This document shows positions 1 through 11,547 of a DNA stretch of 64,000 nt, piece by piece. The position numbers and the translations under genes were made by a program. A model generated the notes under the pieces. That model worked only from the letters and a program-made list of their open reading frames with translations, ran no database searches and was not told the DNA's origin. The stretch spans positions 10,498,614 through 10,562,613 of the forward strand of contig OZ020247.1 in NCBI GenBank assembly GCA_963971285.1, read 5' to 3'. Position 1 is the stretch's first letter, and the number at the start of each line of letters is the position of its first letter. The DNA is from Astropecten irregularis. Taxonomy: Eukaryota; Echinodermata; Asteroidea; Paxillosida; Astropectinidae.

Positions 1-115
1 CTTTACACAACCATCTCTTGTAAAGAATTGATTCTCCGGAACTGCAAGCATAAAATTCTGACTCATCATGTAGGAGTCACTTAATACTTTTGACGTGTTT
101 TTTTCTCTCTGACAG

Positions 116-3100
116 CATGAGTATATCCTGAGCTATGGTCAGACGTATCACAAGATCAGCTTGAAACCAGATATGAAGAGTGTTGAGATTGTCCGCTATA
201 GCGCAAGGTGAGCTACGTAATACATCTCGAAAACGACTCAATATCTACTAAAGAGACTACAAGACTTTATAATAATTATAATTGTATTTACCATGAATGC
301 TGTGTCATGTTCTATTTTTCAGGGAATCTTTGAGCAGGGAATCAGACTAGTTCATTAATAACGACACTGAAGTGAATTTATTTTCAAATGAAGTCAATTG
401 AGTGTTGCCCATGAATAGCTGAGCGGATTAGTGGTCCAATTTGTAATTCTACAGGTTGCACGTTGTCTTGATTGTGACTACTTGTTCATTCTTGTCTCTC
501 ATCAGGCAACCGAGGATCACTCCCAAGCTAGCCTACTCCTACAAGCTGTGGGCCATTCGTAAGTCCGGCTACGAGGTGGCTCACACCAGAGTGTACCACA
601 AACCGGTGGATAATAAATGGAACCATCGGGATAATTACATCTGCTTGAGAGGGGCGGCCACGAGGGAAGGCTTCGACTTGCAAGAGGTAGGTACAGACTT
701 CGAAGTAGGACGTTGGGAAATCTTTTTTCAAAGATCCCTTGAGTATTTTATTCCAAACAGACTGGTCTGGTACCCTGTATTAATGTGCCTATTATGGTCA
801 CAGTTAAAGGGCCTGTACAACATTGGTTAAGGTCACAGAACAGCACTGGCACTTTGTCTGATCAAACATGTGTGTATGAAATAGTAAACCTGTACAAATT
901 TGAGCTCAATGGGACATCTGAGTCTCAAGAAAATAACGAGAACCTGACTAAATTTTTCTTATAAAACCTAGAGAAGGATTTTTGTTCTTGCCAAGATCAA
1001 AAATGTTTTTATGTTTGGTTTTACTCTTTCTGGATAAATACACCATTCCAAGCAGAAATATTTGAATGGTATTTTTCTACCAGCACCAATTTGTTATACG
1101 TAAATATATGACCATTTCTGTTTGGTTTGTTTTGATACCAATGTTATACATGCCCTTTAACAAGCTGTTTCAAAGGGATATATTAAATGGAATTTTTTTT
1201 TTCTAAAAAAATCCTTGGGATGGGTTTTTATCTAAATAGACTGGTCTGGTACCCTTTATTCAATGACTTATATATGGTATTGGTGGAGAACTAGAACCAG
1301 CATGAGTACAGTAACTGTTGTTCATTTATGTAAATATTTTGGTTCTGTAACCTGGCTTCAGGTCTAAAATTAAATAATTATGAACGTAAAAAATCTAAGG
1401 TGAAAATATCAACTTTTTGGCACAACTACATTTTTTGCAAAAATGTGAAATATGAACGGCCAGGGATGAGATTTCTCAGATTTTTATCCGATTTCAGATT
1501 TTTGGGGGGGAATGCAGATTGTTTTCCTATCAGGCCGTGTATAAAAGTACAGAAGATTTTTGATGCCCCCTTTCAGTTGTTCAGATATTTTTCATCATTG
1601 GTCAATTTCATCCGTGAGACCTTTTATGCTTTTGACTAAGGATTTTTAGCTCTGATGAGGCAATGATATGTAATTGAGGACAAATAATGAAGTGATATAT
1701 GAAAATGAACGTCTTGTTATCAACAGTCCTTGAAGTTTTGGCGGAGTCGTTTCATCCTGCTACCATCGATGTCGTCCTTGATCCGTAAACTCTCTGATCA
1801 GACCTACCAGGGCTCCCTGGACGTGTTTGAGGACATCGGTGATACGCAGATTCTGACAAGACTGGATGGATTCCTACGATTCGTGGAAGGATTGAATCGT
1901 AAGAGGAAAGGGCCCAGTCGTCCGCAGAGCCAGGTATGTGTGCTGTACACGAAGGGTCGAGTCGCTCCTTAATGGTTATGGGGCGGATTTCTGCGTCACA
2001 GAGTCACGACGCATCAATCTCTGCGATGCGTCGCAGCTACGACGCATCGTGAGATCCATTTCACCAAACACGTCGCAGGGGTGATGCGTTTAATTTCCAC
2101 TTTGGCTCATTTGATGCTCTTGAACGAGGCTAGCTTTTGTATTTCTACGACTGTTTGCTGCATTTTACTGTTGATTCCAGATAACAGCCGCAAAAGCGCG
2201 TCTGATAGTTGCCTGCGTGCACGCCCAGATTGTCCAAAATATGCGCAAAGGTGAATATGTAAATTAAACAACTAAGCAAAAAAGTAATATAGGGCCTAAC
2301 ATTAGTATTAGGCTTACGGGATAATTTTTTCCGCCGCTGAATATCAAGTAGGCCTAGGTCAGGGTTGTTCTTCACTTAAAGACAAATCTCTCAATAATAT
2401 TATTTATAAATACCAACGATGCGCTTCCCGTTCTGTTAGCTGTCGCACTATGCCAATTTTCTTGTATTTTTGTGTTGTTTGCAAGTAGGGCCTATAGTTA
2501 AGATGACCCAGAGACACGTCTTAACTTCACTCTGTTGCCAAGGAACTTTCGTCGTGGTCAACGCGTCGCAAGTTTTGTGAAATGGATGGATGCCACTCTT
2601 GCTTTTGTAAAAGAAATGAAAATAATGACATTAAATCAGTGAAGTTTTTTTTTTTAATCCTCAGAGACATTCGGCCGTCACAGATTCAAGCCAGTGCCCG
2701 ACTCCACGCCGGCTGTTGTCCCGCACCGGGGGCGGGAACAGCGGAGACTCCACCCCCACCACCTTCCAGCCAAACCAGATGCTGTCCACTACTTCCATTG
2801 CCAATGCACTGGCTGGTATTGGTGTCGTTGGGGCAGTGGCCAAAGGGAAAGAAGACGGAGGCGGGGTCTTTAAGAGCAGTCCTAGTTCCCCGGATCCTGA
2901 GAAACTAACTCTGCTGACGTCTGCTTGTAATATCATCGCCACGATGAGAAAACCAATGTGAGTTGTTCTCTTTTTTTTGGAATGAACAAGTAATGAATTT
3001 TAAGTTCTGATAAATTCTTTGTTTATAGCAATATATGCGGCACTAAAAGAAGGCACTATAGGCCGATTCAACGGCACGATATACTGTCCACCATTACTGC

Positions 3101-6100
3101 AGTGTCCCTGCCTGCCTTTTGTCAACCAACAAAAGAGTTCACGTCCGCCGCACTCTATATTACAGGGTGTACGTCCCCTAATCATGGAACGTACACCCAG
3201 TTTTTTTATCCCGGGGTAAGATCAAAACCATTCTTCATGTTTTATAAGAAAAATTGAGTCTGGTTTTCGCTATTTTCTCGTGACTCAGATGTCTGATTGA
3301 GCTAAAATTGTCACAGGTTTATTATTCCATGTACATGAGTGCTGTCCTGTGATCTTACCAATCATGTTAAAACATTTTTAAACACTTTTAAAGGTAGTAT
3401 CATACTTTGGTTTTTGTCAAAGAAATACAGATTTGTGGGCAAAAATATCAGGGAAGATACAGTAAAAGTAATCTGTGAAAATTTCAGTCCCATATGTTGC
3501 CCACTTTTTGAGAAAACAGCGAAAAACGGCCACAGTATTTCCTAAGTGTTTTCTCTTATATTGTTGATCTTTTAAAAGATCAAAAAGATTTTCGGTCGTT
3601 GTTTTACTAATTTCTGGATAAATACACCATCTCAGGCTGTAAAATGTTAACAGTATGTTTCTATCACCACCATCTTCATACCCTGTAAGTTATACGTAAA
3701 TCTGTGAACATTTCTGTTTTGGTTTCTTACCAAAGTATGATACTACCTTTAACTGAAAGAATTTCAACAGTTCTTTATGGAACTGTATTTCATGTTTGAA
3801 GTTGGTTGATTGTTTTTTTGTTGCAGTGAGGGGCTCAAGATGCTGGTCAGTGATGCAAGAGGATTGCCAAGCGACTGCTTCATCTCGGCTGATGCTGTTG
3901 CCTGGATACGCAAAACCTTTCTAGGCTGTGTCACTCACAGTGATGCCATGAAAGTGATGCAGGCAAGTAGAAATCTATGACAAGATAGAAAATTTGAGAC
4001 CACGGAACAATTTCATGGCCATGCTTACTGTGTACACCGATTCCATAGCACGAAATACCATCCACCATTACAGCGGTGTCCCCGCCCGCCTTTTGTATGA
4101 GAACAGACCAATTTACGCTTCGTCACATTTATAGTGTAGGTGATACACCGCAGGGTCACCTACATGAATCGCTTGTCGGATTCGTGTATACATAGATTTG
4201 ATGCTTATGAGATCCTATTTCATGGATGAGGGAGAAATTTTCTTTCAATTTTCTTTCAATTCAATTTATTCATTTGTCAAATAAAAATACATGAAATGCA
4301 TTATCCCGTGTAAAGTTTGATAAAAAATTACTCAAAACATCAAATTTTAAAACTATACAATATTGCACAAATAAACAACATACAACGGTGAAAAGACTTA
4401 AGAAATACTATGGGAGTTTTTCATTGTTTTCTCAAAAAGTGGGCACCGTATGGGACTGAAATTTACACAGATGACTGTTATGTATCTTCCTTGATATTTT
4501 TGCCAATGAATCTGTATTTCTTTGACAAAAACCAAAGTTTTATACTTCATTTAACAAGGAACAGGTACCAGATATCATACTGTATATACCATCCCAGTAC
4601 AATGATGACGTATTTCTCTTCTGATTTCTCTAGGGTCTTCTTGAAGATGGTTTCATAAGGTGTGTCTTCAGTGCAATAGGAAATGATGTCTTCCTCTATG
4701 GATACTTTGTGTATTGTTTCCTGCCTCAGTCGGAGGTCACCAGCCCAGGTGAGTAAAAGCCGTTAAGAGTGTCCTGTCAGTCACATGCCTTGTTAAGCCC
4801 ATTTTTATATGCTTCATGTGAAATGCGAAGTGACGCGATTTTTTTTTATCTATAAGCCCTTGCCTTGAACTATCAACTTCAAGCTCCTGCTATGTCATGG
4901 ACCGTAGAGGGGTTTTCACACTATCCAAAATCTCGGGGTTGGAACCGGATCGAACCCCGAGATTTTTTCGACCCTTTTCACACTTGAACATTTTCAACCC
5001 GAGCCAACCCGGGTAGGACGGCCAAGCCGGATCAAAATCAACCCTGGTAGGGAGCAGGGTTGAAAATCTCAACCCGGTTCCACAAACTGCATTTTGCGCC
5101 TTGACCTGTGTTGTATGAACCGGTTCACCATAAACATAGTGTAAATGTTGCATCTCTCCGATCCGGTTCAAAAACTTACCGCGCTGAACCGGGGTGGATC
5201 CAGGTTGGTTTCAACATACGGATCAAAAAGGAGATAGTGTGAAAAGGCCAATAGTTGGCATAAACCTGATGAACAGATTGAGTCCCCATTGATCATGGAC
5301 AGTTTGCAGAAGCTGGGCTTTGTTGATTCTAAGTAGCTCTGTTGTAGTGAAATTCGGGGCTGACAAAACGGAGATTTCAGGCCCAAGTGAAAATGAAATA
5401 TCGATAATACTTTAGGATCAATCCAGGTATGAAATTTCCTATATTGTTTGTTGTTTTTTTTCAAACCAGAGGTGAAGAGGCTTTCAGGGAATCGGGACAA
5501 CCGTTCACCTCTGACCTTGACCTTTGACCCATCCACCTGCCCTGCCTGGTTTGAGGTATCCTGCCGTCATCCTGAAGCAGAGGATCATGGGATGCAATCC
5601 CAGCAGCCCACGGAGGTAGAAGACGAAGCTGGGGACGTGATGATGTCATCAAGTGATGCAGAGAATGGCAAATCATCGGACAGAAAGGGTGGACATGGTA
5701 AGGAGTGGGCTGTCGATAGAGGGCAGCAAACTACCAGTCTCCTTAAAACTTTTGTACATACAGTGTATATGCTTTAAGTACGGCGGTTGTCCAAAAACTC
5801 TCCAAAAGACGCAGGAAAATGCTGTGAACATTAAATTCAAGCTATTTACTATTAATTTTTAGATTTACATTGCCGCCCACCCCAATTGTAATGCCCGAAA
5901 ATACAAAGTGAGGTGAAATTTTATCCTAAATGGGACCTTGGGGAGACATTCCCATAGGGTTGTGCACTGAACTTTACTTACCTATTTCTAAACATCCTCC
6001 AAACCAATGAACTTGAAATTGACATATGTTTTGTTGAGAGCATTCTCTATTTTCTATAAAAATGTGGACAGTAAAAATGTGTCTATAATTAAAAGGTACC

Positions 6101-9092
6101 TAAAACATTAGGGAGACACCAAAATGTCTCCTTAATGTTCGGTGTCTCCCTAAGGTCGAATTTATAGCAAACCCTGTCTCCCTAAGGTCCGATCCAGGTG
6201 AATTTAACCAGCGATATATACATATATACCAGCGGTATGTTTCTATCAGCACCATCTTCGTACCCTGAAAGTTATAGGTAAATCTGTTATGGGTATGGGT
6301 ATGTTACCAATCCCGTACTGTACTTTTGATCCCAGACACCAAGAAGAAACCGACAGCATCGAGCCAGCCCGAGTACAAATCCATCTTCTTGGAGATTGAC
6401 AGCACGAAGCTTAAGGACCGCGTGGAGTGGTGCCATGTTGGTTTCCATAGCAACTACGACCCCACCCTGGTCTTTGAGATTGAGCTTCAGTGGCTGACGT
6501 CTACGCCTAGTCTCCTTCACGAGCTGGTGAGTCTCATCAGGGCTGCAGACCAGTAAATAAATTCCCATAGGCTCCCATGCTAAATGGCCAATTTCAAAAA
6601 ATTATTAAAAATACTCACAAGTTTCTCAGACACTCAAGCTATACACCAAAATGAAGCTGCAAACTTCAATTTTCATTTTCATTTCAATTTTCTAGGAAAA
6701 TAGGAAAATACCTTGAAAACGGCCATGTTGACTGGTGCCAGACTAAAAAAGTGTACCCCTCCCCTACAGGCCCAAGTAGAGCGAGTTTAGAGCCAGAATT
6801 TATCCAAACAGCTCAAAGTTGAAAGTCCAAACTCTGGCGACCGGGTTCCATCCATTTTCTTTAAAAGACTTCCCATGTAGGGCCCAGCAAATGATTTTAT
6901 TAAAAAGATTTTGAGGATATACAAAATATTAATGAGCTCCGCTGACTGATCTAGACCTATTTACTGGTCTGCACCCTCAGGGTTTCCTCTGTCCGTCATT
7001 ACTGCAGTGTCCCCGCCAATTTTTTTTCCTGCAACAACAGAATTTTCGCGCCGTCGGATCGGTGTATATAAGATTTTTTTTTATTGGAAAATAGCTTCAT
7101 GGACTTTTTTGTCCGGAACTCTTCAACTGTGCGTAAATTCCCTATACCCAGGGGTGAAATTCCCCGAAGTATTTATTTTAGCCGGGCGCCGCGGAGATCA
7201 TGAATAGGACCTGGCGGTCTATGCGTTTATATGTCTGTGACATGAAGCCCGGGTATTGTAGCGCCCTCTTGTGGTGGCAGATGTATTGTGAACATCATAA
7301 CTTAACTGACATTGGATGAGAATGGTCTTTGTAGAATGCCATTACATAGCATCAGCACTGGCACTGGCAACAGCACTGGGATAGCAGAGGTCACACGGGT
7401 CATGACCTTTGCTGCCGTCATGACCCAACCAAGTGCCACCATCAAGTAGAGACTTTCAAGGTTAACCATCCTTGCTCTTCAATAGGGCTCCGCACTCAAG
7501 CTACGTATAGGATACACCCTAGTTATATCGACAGCTATAGTTACCCGGATGTTCGGACAAATTGCACAACGTTTTTGTGTATAAAGTTTGGTATACGGCT
7601 TGTTTGTCTGAACATCTTTATTTGACGTCACAAGTACGTACGGAGCTCTATTCCCTAATTCCAGTCCTGTATTAAACATAATATGCCACATCCATTTTGT
7701 CACCTTCCTTGTATACCCTTCGGAAACAGCAATTCTAAAAAAAAAATGAGTACCAGACTGTTTTGAATCCAATCCTCGGTTTGATTGTGCTGCTTCGAAT
7801 GCAGGATGGATGCACAGTGAATAAGGCTTATGGATGACAGAGAAATATCTTATAAAGATTCCCTTAATTTCCGTATTGGCTTGTTTACACAGGTGACCAA
7901 CTGGTCTCGTCGAGCGGGTACCAGTGGTTTCCACCTGGTCCCCAGCCATGTAGATCCCTTTGGTTTTAACTCGGACACGTCAGACTCTCTGTTCAGCCCT
8001 CTGTTCATCGAGGTGAAGCTGCCCCAGGGCTGTGTGGAGGATGGAGAGGTCTTTGATGAGGGCAGTAAGTCACTGACGGAAGGACGGAAGATTCAAGAAG
8101 CCATCTTGACCAGGTAGGTCCTGGTATTTGATCGGTGTCATGAATATGATTTGCTAATTTGAGGTCAGTTTTTAAAGACAGCGTACAGGATTTGCAAGGC
8201 CTCAAAAAAAATTGTTGAGTTTGAGACAGAAAATGGACTGAACAGTTCGTAAACAGTGCAAACAGTCACCATGGGAAATCTTGGTTCATCAGATGCTGGG
8301 TTTTTCAAGGAAATCAAAATTTGGTGTCTTTTCCTAAGATCGTTTGTCGGAACAATTTAGTAGCATTTCAAAAGCGTGGTGTAACCGTGAAGGATTCAGA
8401 GGGGGGCAAGATTATTTTGGCCGTATTTCTGCTATCCGGATGAACAAAGCGTAAAAAGGTTCATGAAACAACGCCTGTAAGGAAGTTTAAGACCTTCAGC
8501 CAAAATGCACATCTTTGCAAATCCTATATGCTCCCTTTAAGGGGTAGCAGTCGATTGATGATGTAGTGTGATAAGATCATGAATGACACAACCAATTGTT
8601 GGTTTTTTTTGTAGGTTTGGTTTCCTAGGCAACCGGACATCATGCTACAGCCCATTGGCCAGCAATACCCAATCAGATAACAGCTCACTGCCAATCCACA
8701 CCCAGTATGTCCACACGACGGGCTCGGCATTCATCCTAGCCATGCCCTTCCGCCAGCCACCGTCCTGCCCCCGGTCCCAGCCCCTGCCCTGTCTCTGCTG
8801 GCTCGGAAGCCGGGCGGCCGCAGGAGAACCGGGCGCCAACGGCAGTCACGGCGTGCACGGCAAGCGGACCGGGTTCGAATCCCACATTTGCAACAGACAC
8901 GAGTCCAAGCTGGGTTTTCTGTACGTCCACAATTATCTGCTGAGCAAGAAGTGGAGGTCGTCCGCAACTGGAGATGAGAAGTTTCACGACAGCCTCCTGA
9001 CAGATCTGAAGAGATTTTGTAGCGGGAGTGACGGAAGATTATGTGAAATGCTGACATCAATGAAGAAGAACGGTAAGGATTCAAATGCATGA
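116..9092 (+). CDS. DEPDC5: DEPDC5 (GATOR1 subunit), C-terminal half, ten exons
   Basis: Ten exons (116-207, 506-686, 1727-1933, 2665-2957, 3827-3962, 4634-4748, 5470-5697, 6336-6526, 7893-8113, 8615-9092) join into one frame of 713 residues plus stop, and every splice phase agrees. Recognised by memory of the human protein: LSYGQTYHKISL, SLKFWRSRFILLP, RFVEGLNR, the DEP region around CFISADAVAWI, DRVEWCH and KKWRSSATGDEKF all have close counterparts in order. DEPDC5 with NPRL2 and NPRL3 forms GATOR1, which stimulates GTP hydrolysis by RagA/B at the lysosome and so turns mTORC1 down when amino acids are low. Human DEPDC5 is about 1600 residues, so the N-terminal half lies upstream of the window. 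The DEP domain is at about residues 245-340 of this part and the C-terminal domain at about 418-713. Intron 5 has a GC donor. The stop at 9090-9092 matches the usual end of the family, although a donor-like GTAAGG at 9073 leaves a further exon possible. Confidence 0.93.
208..2664. other. DEPDC5 introns 1-3
   Basis: Intron 1 (208-505) shows nothing notable. Intron 2 (687-1726) holds a decayed half-copy of the TTAA MITE family at about 940-1170, recognised by GGATAAATACACCATT and GTTATACGTAAAT. Intron 3 (1934-2664) shows a short run rich in CGACGCATCG-like words at about 1990-2080 and is otherwise featureless AT-rich DNA. No additional exon is needed by the splice phases. Confidence 0.6.
2958..3387. 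repeat. dispersed repeat in DEPDC5 intron 4 (CATTACTGCAGTGTCC family)
   Basis: A block at about 3040-3215 with the words CACCATTACTGCAGTGTCC and GCACTATAGGCCGATT recurs in altered form at 4040-4150 (intron 5) and 6990-7200 (intron 8). The copies share an order of motifs but are diverged. Terminal repeats were not delimited. It is probably an old non-autonomous transposon. Confidence 0.4.
3388..3752. mobile_element. TTAA-flanked MITE, complete copy in DEPDC5 intron 4
   Basis: The terminal inverted repeats are AGGTAGTATCATACTTTGG at the left and its complement at the right, each bordered by TTAA. In the middle lies the palindrome GATCTTTTAAAAGATC (3570-3585). The TTAA target duplication is characteristic of piggyBac-type transposases, so this is best read as a non-autonomous piggyBac-like element of about 365 bp. 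At least ten copies or fragments occur in the window, and none carries a coding frame of its own. Confidence 0.8.
3827..4748 (+). CDS. DEPDC5: DEPDC5 DEP-domain exons 5 and 6 with a GC-AG intron between them
   Basis: Exon 5 (3827-3962) and exon 6 (4634-4748) encode most of the DEP domain, from CFISADAVAWI to FLYGYFVYCFLP. DEP domains are small helical folds; in GATOR1 this one belongs to the DEPDC5 C-terminal half. Exon 5 ends ...GTGATGCAG followed by GCAAGT, a non-canonical GC donor in an otherwise perfect context. Using it joins phase 0 to phase 0 and gives MQGLLEDG, which aligns with the human MQKMLEEQ stretch. The nearest GT, four bases further on, would break the frame. The acceptor is CTCTAG at 4628-4633. 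Confidence 0.9.
3963..4633. other. DEPDC5 intron 5 (GC-AG)
   Basis: The intron starts with GCAAGT and ends with CTCTAG. It contains the second CATTAC repeat copy (about 4036-4160), then AT-rich DNA, then the right half of a TTAA MITE (about 4390-4558), recognisable from GACTTAAGAAATACTATGGG to TTTGACAAAAACCAAAG. No open frame of interest is visible. Confidence 0.6.
4908..5251. mobile_element. foldback MITE with TTTTCACACTA ends in DEPDC5 intron 6
   Basis: The left end GGGGTTTTCACACTATCC is matched by the inverted right end GATAGTGTGAAAAGGCC. The interior is built from short words (AACCCG, CGGTTC, GGATC, GGTTGAAA) repeated in both orientations, so the strand can fold extensively. Elements with the same kind of ends occur at 15171-16484 and 57732-58212. 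Confidence 0.65.
5698..6335. repeat. dispersed repeats in DEPDC5 intron 7
   Basis: The segment from about 5703 to 5930 (GAGTGGGCTGTCGATAGAGG onward) recurs at 31024-31260. The segment from about 5930 to 6125 (TGTGCACTGAACTTTACTTA through ACCTAAAACATTAGG) recurs at 62935-63145. A TTAA MITE remnant follows at about 6215-6310. Coding potential was not seen. Confidence 0.55.
6527..7892. other. DEPDC5 intron 8 with CATTAC repeat and CTCCGCACT foldback
   Basis: A CATTACTGCAGTGTCC repeat copy lies at about 6990-7200. At about 7480-7655 a foldback-like stretch begins AATAGGGCTCCGCACT and ends GTACGGAGCTCTATT; it resembles the clearer element at 48672-48826. A 156-codon open frame on the minus strand here has no recognisable domain and runs antisense into exon 9, so it is not called as a gene. 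Confidence 0.45.
8114..8614. other. DEPDC5 intron 9, nothing recognised
   Basis: About 500 bases between a GTAGGT donor and a TTTTTTTTGTAG acceptor. No repeat end, tRNA-like motif or conserved frame was recognised. Confidence 0.6.
8615..9092 (+). CDS. DEPDC5: DEPDC5 terminal coding exon
   Basis: This exon follows the acceptor TTTTTTGTAG and continues the split arginine codon from exon 9 (RFGFLGNR). It contains the conserved QYVHTTGSAF strand, a proline/glycine/arginine-rich linker, then VHNYLLSKKWRSSATGDEKF, the most conserved C-terminal block of the family. It ends in a short SMKKNGKDSNA tail. The linker replaces the RRRRNSTSST-like loop of the human protein and is GC-rich compared with the surrounding exons. 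Confidence 0.9.
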
Positions 9093-9237
9093 GAATGAAA
9101 TTCATCAATTGACAAAAATCTCAGACTGCTAGAAATCTTGGTAGAGTCTTTGTATATAACTTTCTCGTCTTTCTGGGGCCAATTTCACATCCCTGCTTTA
9201 TAGCACAAAAATTTGCTAATCATGAAATTTCTGTCAT

Positions 9238-9243
9238 AATAAA
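9238..9243 (+). promoter_or_regulatory. candidate poly(A) signal of DEPDC5
   Basis: AATAAA lies about 145 bases after the DEPDC5 stop codon, a usual distance for a short 3' UTR. It sits just before dispersed repeats at 9250, so the UTR may end here. There is no other support, and AATAAA is common in this AT-rich sequence. Confidence 0.3.
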
Positions 9244-9249
9244 AACAGG

Positions 9250-9450
9250 ATAACAACTGAATTTCTCCTGATGAGGACTAGAGCAGGCTAGTCGAAATGT
9301 TGAGATTTTAATTGCAAGAAGTGCGAACGATATATAAGTACGAAGTACGAATGATATATAAATGCGAAAGTACGAACGATTATTACATGGTGTTTCCGCA
9401 AACCGATCCACATACCGATTGTCACCGTGCAAAGCCTCAAATCTTTCTTA
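9250..9450 (+). repeat. GAAA-core hairpin motif followed by CGAACGATATA repeat
   Basis: CCTGATGAGGACTAGAGCAG followed by GCTAGTCGAAATGTTGAG (about 9267-9305) forms a six-pair hairpin GACTAG/CTAGTC between CTGATGA and GAAA, which resembles a hammerhead ribozyme core with one extra base. It runs into a block of the words GTGCGAACGATATA and AAGTACGAA and then the conserved tail TTTCCGCAAACCGATCCACA. The tail block recurs at 20880-20980 and, inverted, at 47200-47345. Confidence 0.5.
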
Positions 9451-9489
9451 AATTTCCTTTGTTGTGTATCACTTGTGATTGTTCTTTGG

Positions 9490-10212
9490 CTGTTGTTCGC
9501 TGACCATGAATATCAAATGGAATTTTTATCGGTGAGTTTGTTTTTTGTGCTAAGCAATTTTTTGTGCTTAGCAGCTCCATGAAATTAGCCCCATGTGTGG
9601 TGTGAAATTTTGTAGCGTGGGTGCTGATATATAAACCTTTGCAATTCGTTCTCTATAGATTTTATCAGAGTATTTATTCTTAAGGTCAGTATACCAAGGC
9701 TCAATCCGTAGTGTACCCCGTATTAAATACGAAGATGATTATTGGTATTACATGCAATCACGTTTCATCGCATCTTTGCGCAAATCTTCTATCATATGCA
9801 GAGGTTATGCAGAGTTTTATAATATTTCAATATTTCTTTGTAAAATAAATTCTGTCCAGTTTTGTATATTAGATTATACAGGGTTTAGAAGATTCTAGAA
9901 AATCTGAAAAAAGGGATTTCTTATAGCAATTATGGTTCAGACAAATTATTATTATTTTGATATTTTCATCTTTGAACTGGAAGTAGTAACAGTTCAAATT
10001 GTTAAGCCGAGAAAATTGGTCTGTAAAAATCCAGGTGTTTTTGTTTGTTTTTTTTGGGGGGGGGGGGCGTGGATTTGAGCGTGGATTTTATGTCCATTGA
10101 AAAAGAATGGACATTTATTTCATGCTGTATGAAATCTTTACCACAGTACCTCACTGAAAATGTGCTATAATACTGGTCAGCCAAATAGTGAGGATTGTAG
10201 TACACCGAGATC
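9490..10212. other. intergenic DNA, no gene seen
   Basis: AT-rich sequence downstream of DEPDC5. A poly(T)/poly(G) junction lies at about 10047-10069. No conserved frame or terminal repeat was recognised. Confidence 0.5.
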
Positions 10213-10724
10213 CAGGCGCGGTTCTAGAGCCAATATTTTTTTTGGGGGGGGGGGGGGGTAGGGCTAGAAGAGCCATTATTTTTTGGGGGGGCTAGAAGAC
10301 CCAATATTTTGGGTTCTTCTAACACTCGCTTCTGATATGTCTTATTAGGAGTAGAAAAGCATGCACCTATAGCCTACATAATTCCTTTTTTAAGTAATTA
10401 GTGCGTAATAACTGAAAAGATCCAGTATTTTCCAACATTTTGTTTTCATGCAAATTAGGCTTGCCCCTTCACCGACGTGGATGAGCACTGTATACTCAGA
10501 GCTTGTGAGTGCACTTGATAAAATCACGTGCTGGCTCAGGTGGGATTCGAACCCACGACCTCCTGCTTACTAGTGCAGATGCCATACCTGCTAGGCCATC
10601 CAGCTAGCTGGGGTCAGCGGGGTAAATCAAATCCAATATTCATTTTTTTTTTCAGTTGCATATTTTTTTTATTGTGGAGGGGGCTCAATCCCCCACCCCA
10701 TTTCCCCCCGTAGAACCACGCCTG
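10213..10724. mobile_element. hAT-like non-autonomous element (CAGGCGCGGTTCTA ends), copy 1
   Basis: It begins CAGGCGCGGTTCTAGAG and ends GTAGAACCACGCCTG. The flanks CCGAGATC and ACGAGATC match at 7 of 8 bases, an 8-bp target duplication as made by hAT transposases. The interior has poly(G) runs and the words CTAGAAGACCCAATATT and TTTTTTGGGGGGG. A tRNA-like insertion enlarges this copy to 512 bp against about 280-300 bp for the copies at 44473 and 53086. Confidence 0.75.
10530..10603 (-). repeat. tRNA-like sequence (SINE head) inside a hAT-like element
   Basis: Read on the minus strand it starts GCTGGATGGCCTAGCAGGTA (A-box-like) and contains GGGTTCGAATCCC, a perfect B box, followed by an acceptor-like arm CACCTGAGCCAGC. 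It could be a tRNA-derived SINE or a tRNA pseudogene. It lies inside the element at 10213-10724 and accounts for that copy's extra length. Confidence 0.55.
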
Positions 10725-11033
10725 ACGAGATCTCAAATATTATATGTTTTCTCGTTACTTCGGTCTGTAGCAGATGACTACTGGTATTTTAGGTTTTATG
10801 CAATTGTACATATTAACAAAGATGGCGTTTTATCAATGCAAGATATTGTCAGTTCTGTAGATTCTTATTTTTCTATCCTTTACACTTCTTTCCTACAGTA
10901 AATATAATATATATCTAAAGATTCATTTAGGCAATAATACCATATACTTTATTTTTGTTTCAGTGAAGATAAGAGGTATAATGTATGTGAAAGGTTTAAT
11001 GTACATAAACTCTTATTTCAAATGCATGTTCAA

Positions 11034-11185
11034 CTAGTGCTGGGATTTTTATCCGGTTATAGGTTAACCAACCCGGATATAATTATCCGGTTACAAATTT
11101 CCACTAACCGTTAACCGAAACTGAAAGGGAAAAAAGGGACGAATGTTTGGCTCATGCTCAACAACCCAAAAAGCTTATTAAAGCT
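11034..11185. repeat. partial hAT-like MITE (TAGTGCTGGGATTTTTATCC)
   Basis: The left end of the family is seen complete at 30038-30442: CTAGTGCTGGGATTTTTATC, then GGTTAACC and CCGGTTA words, then TTTGGCTCATGCTCAACAAC. No right end is present, so the copy is truncated. Confidence 0.5.
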
Positions 11186-11547
11186 AACATCCGATCCCTG
11201 TATTACAGCTTGGTAATTCTTCCACGTGTGCATGGTTAAGTTACCTGAGTCGTAAGTCCAATTGCAGACACCGGTAATATTGGCCCATTTTTCATTTACC
11301 CATCGGCTCGTTGAAACCCCCAGAAAGAAAAGTCCAGTGCGGACAGGGCTATAAGGTTCTGCTTTCTTACAAAAGGACAAGGAGTTTGGAGAATTTGTGA
11401 CGACGCTCAACAAAGTCGGACATTCGCATGTAATTCCTCCATTGTACACGTACTGTACATTAAATTGCTTAAATTATGTTTTCCTTCCATGATAATGGAG
11501 AATGCAAAGTTGATCACGTACAGTACCAGAAATTTGATACTCAAAGT

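Noticed and set aside
7479-7949. 156-codon minus-strand frame in DEPDC5 intron 8
   Set aside because: No recognisable domain; it overlaps a foldback repeat and runs antisense through exon 9.
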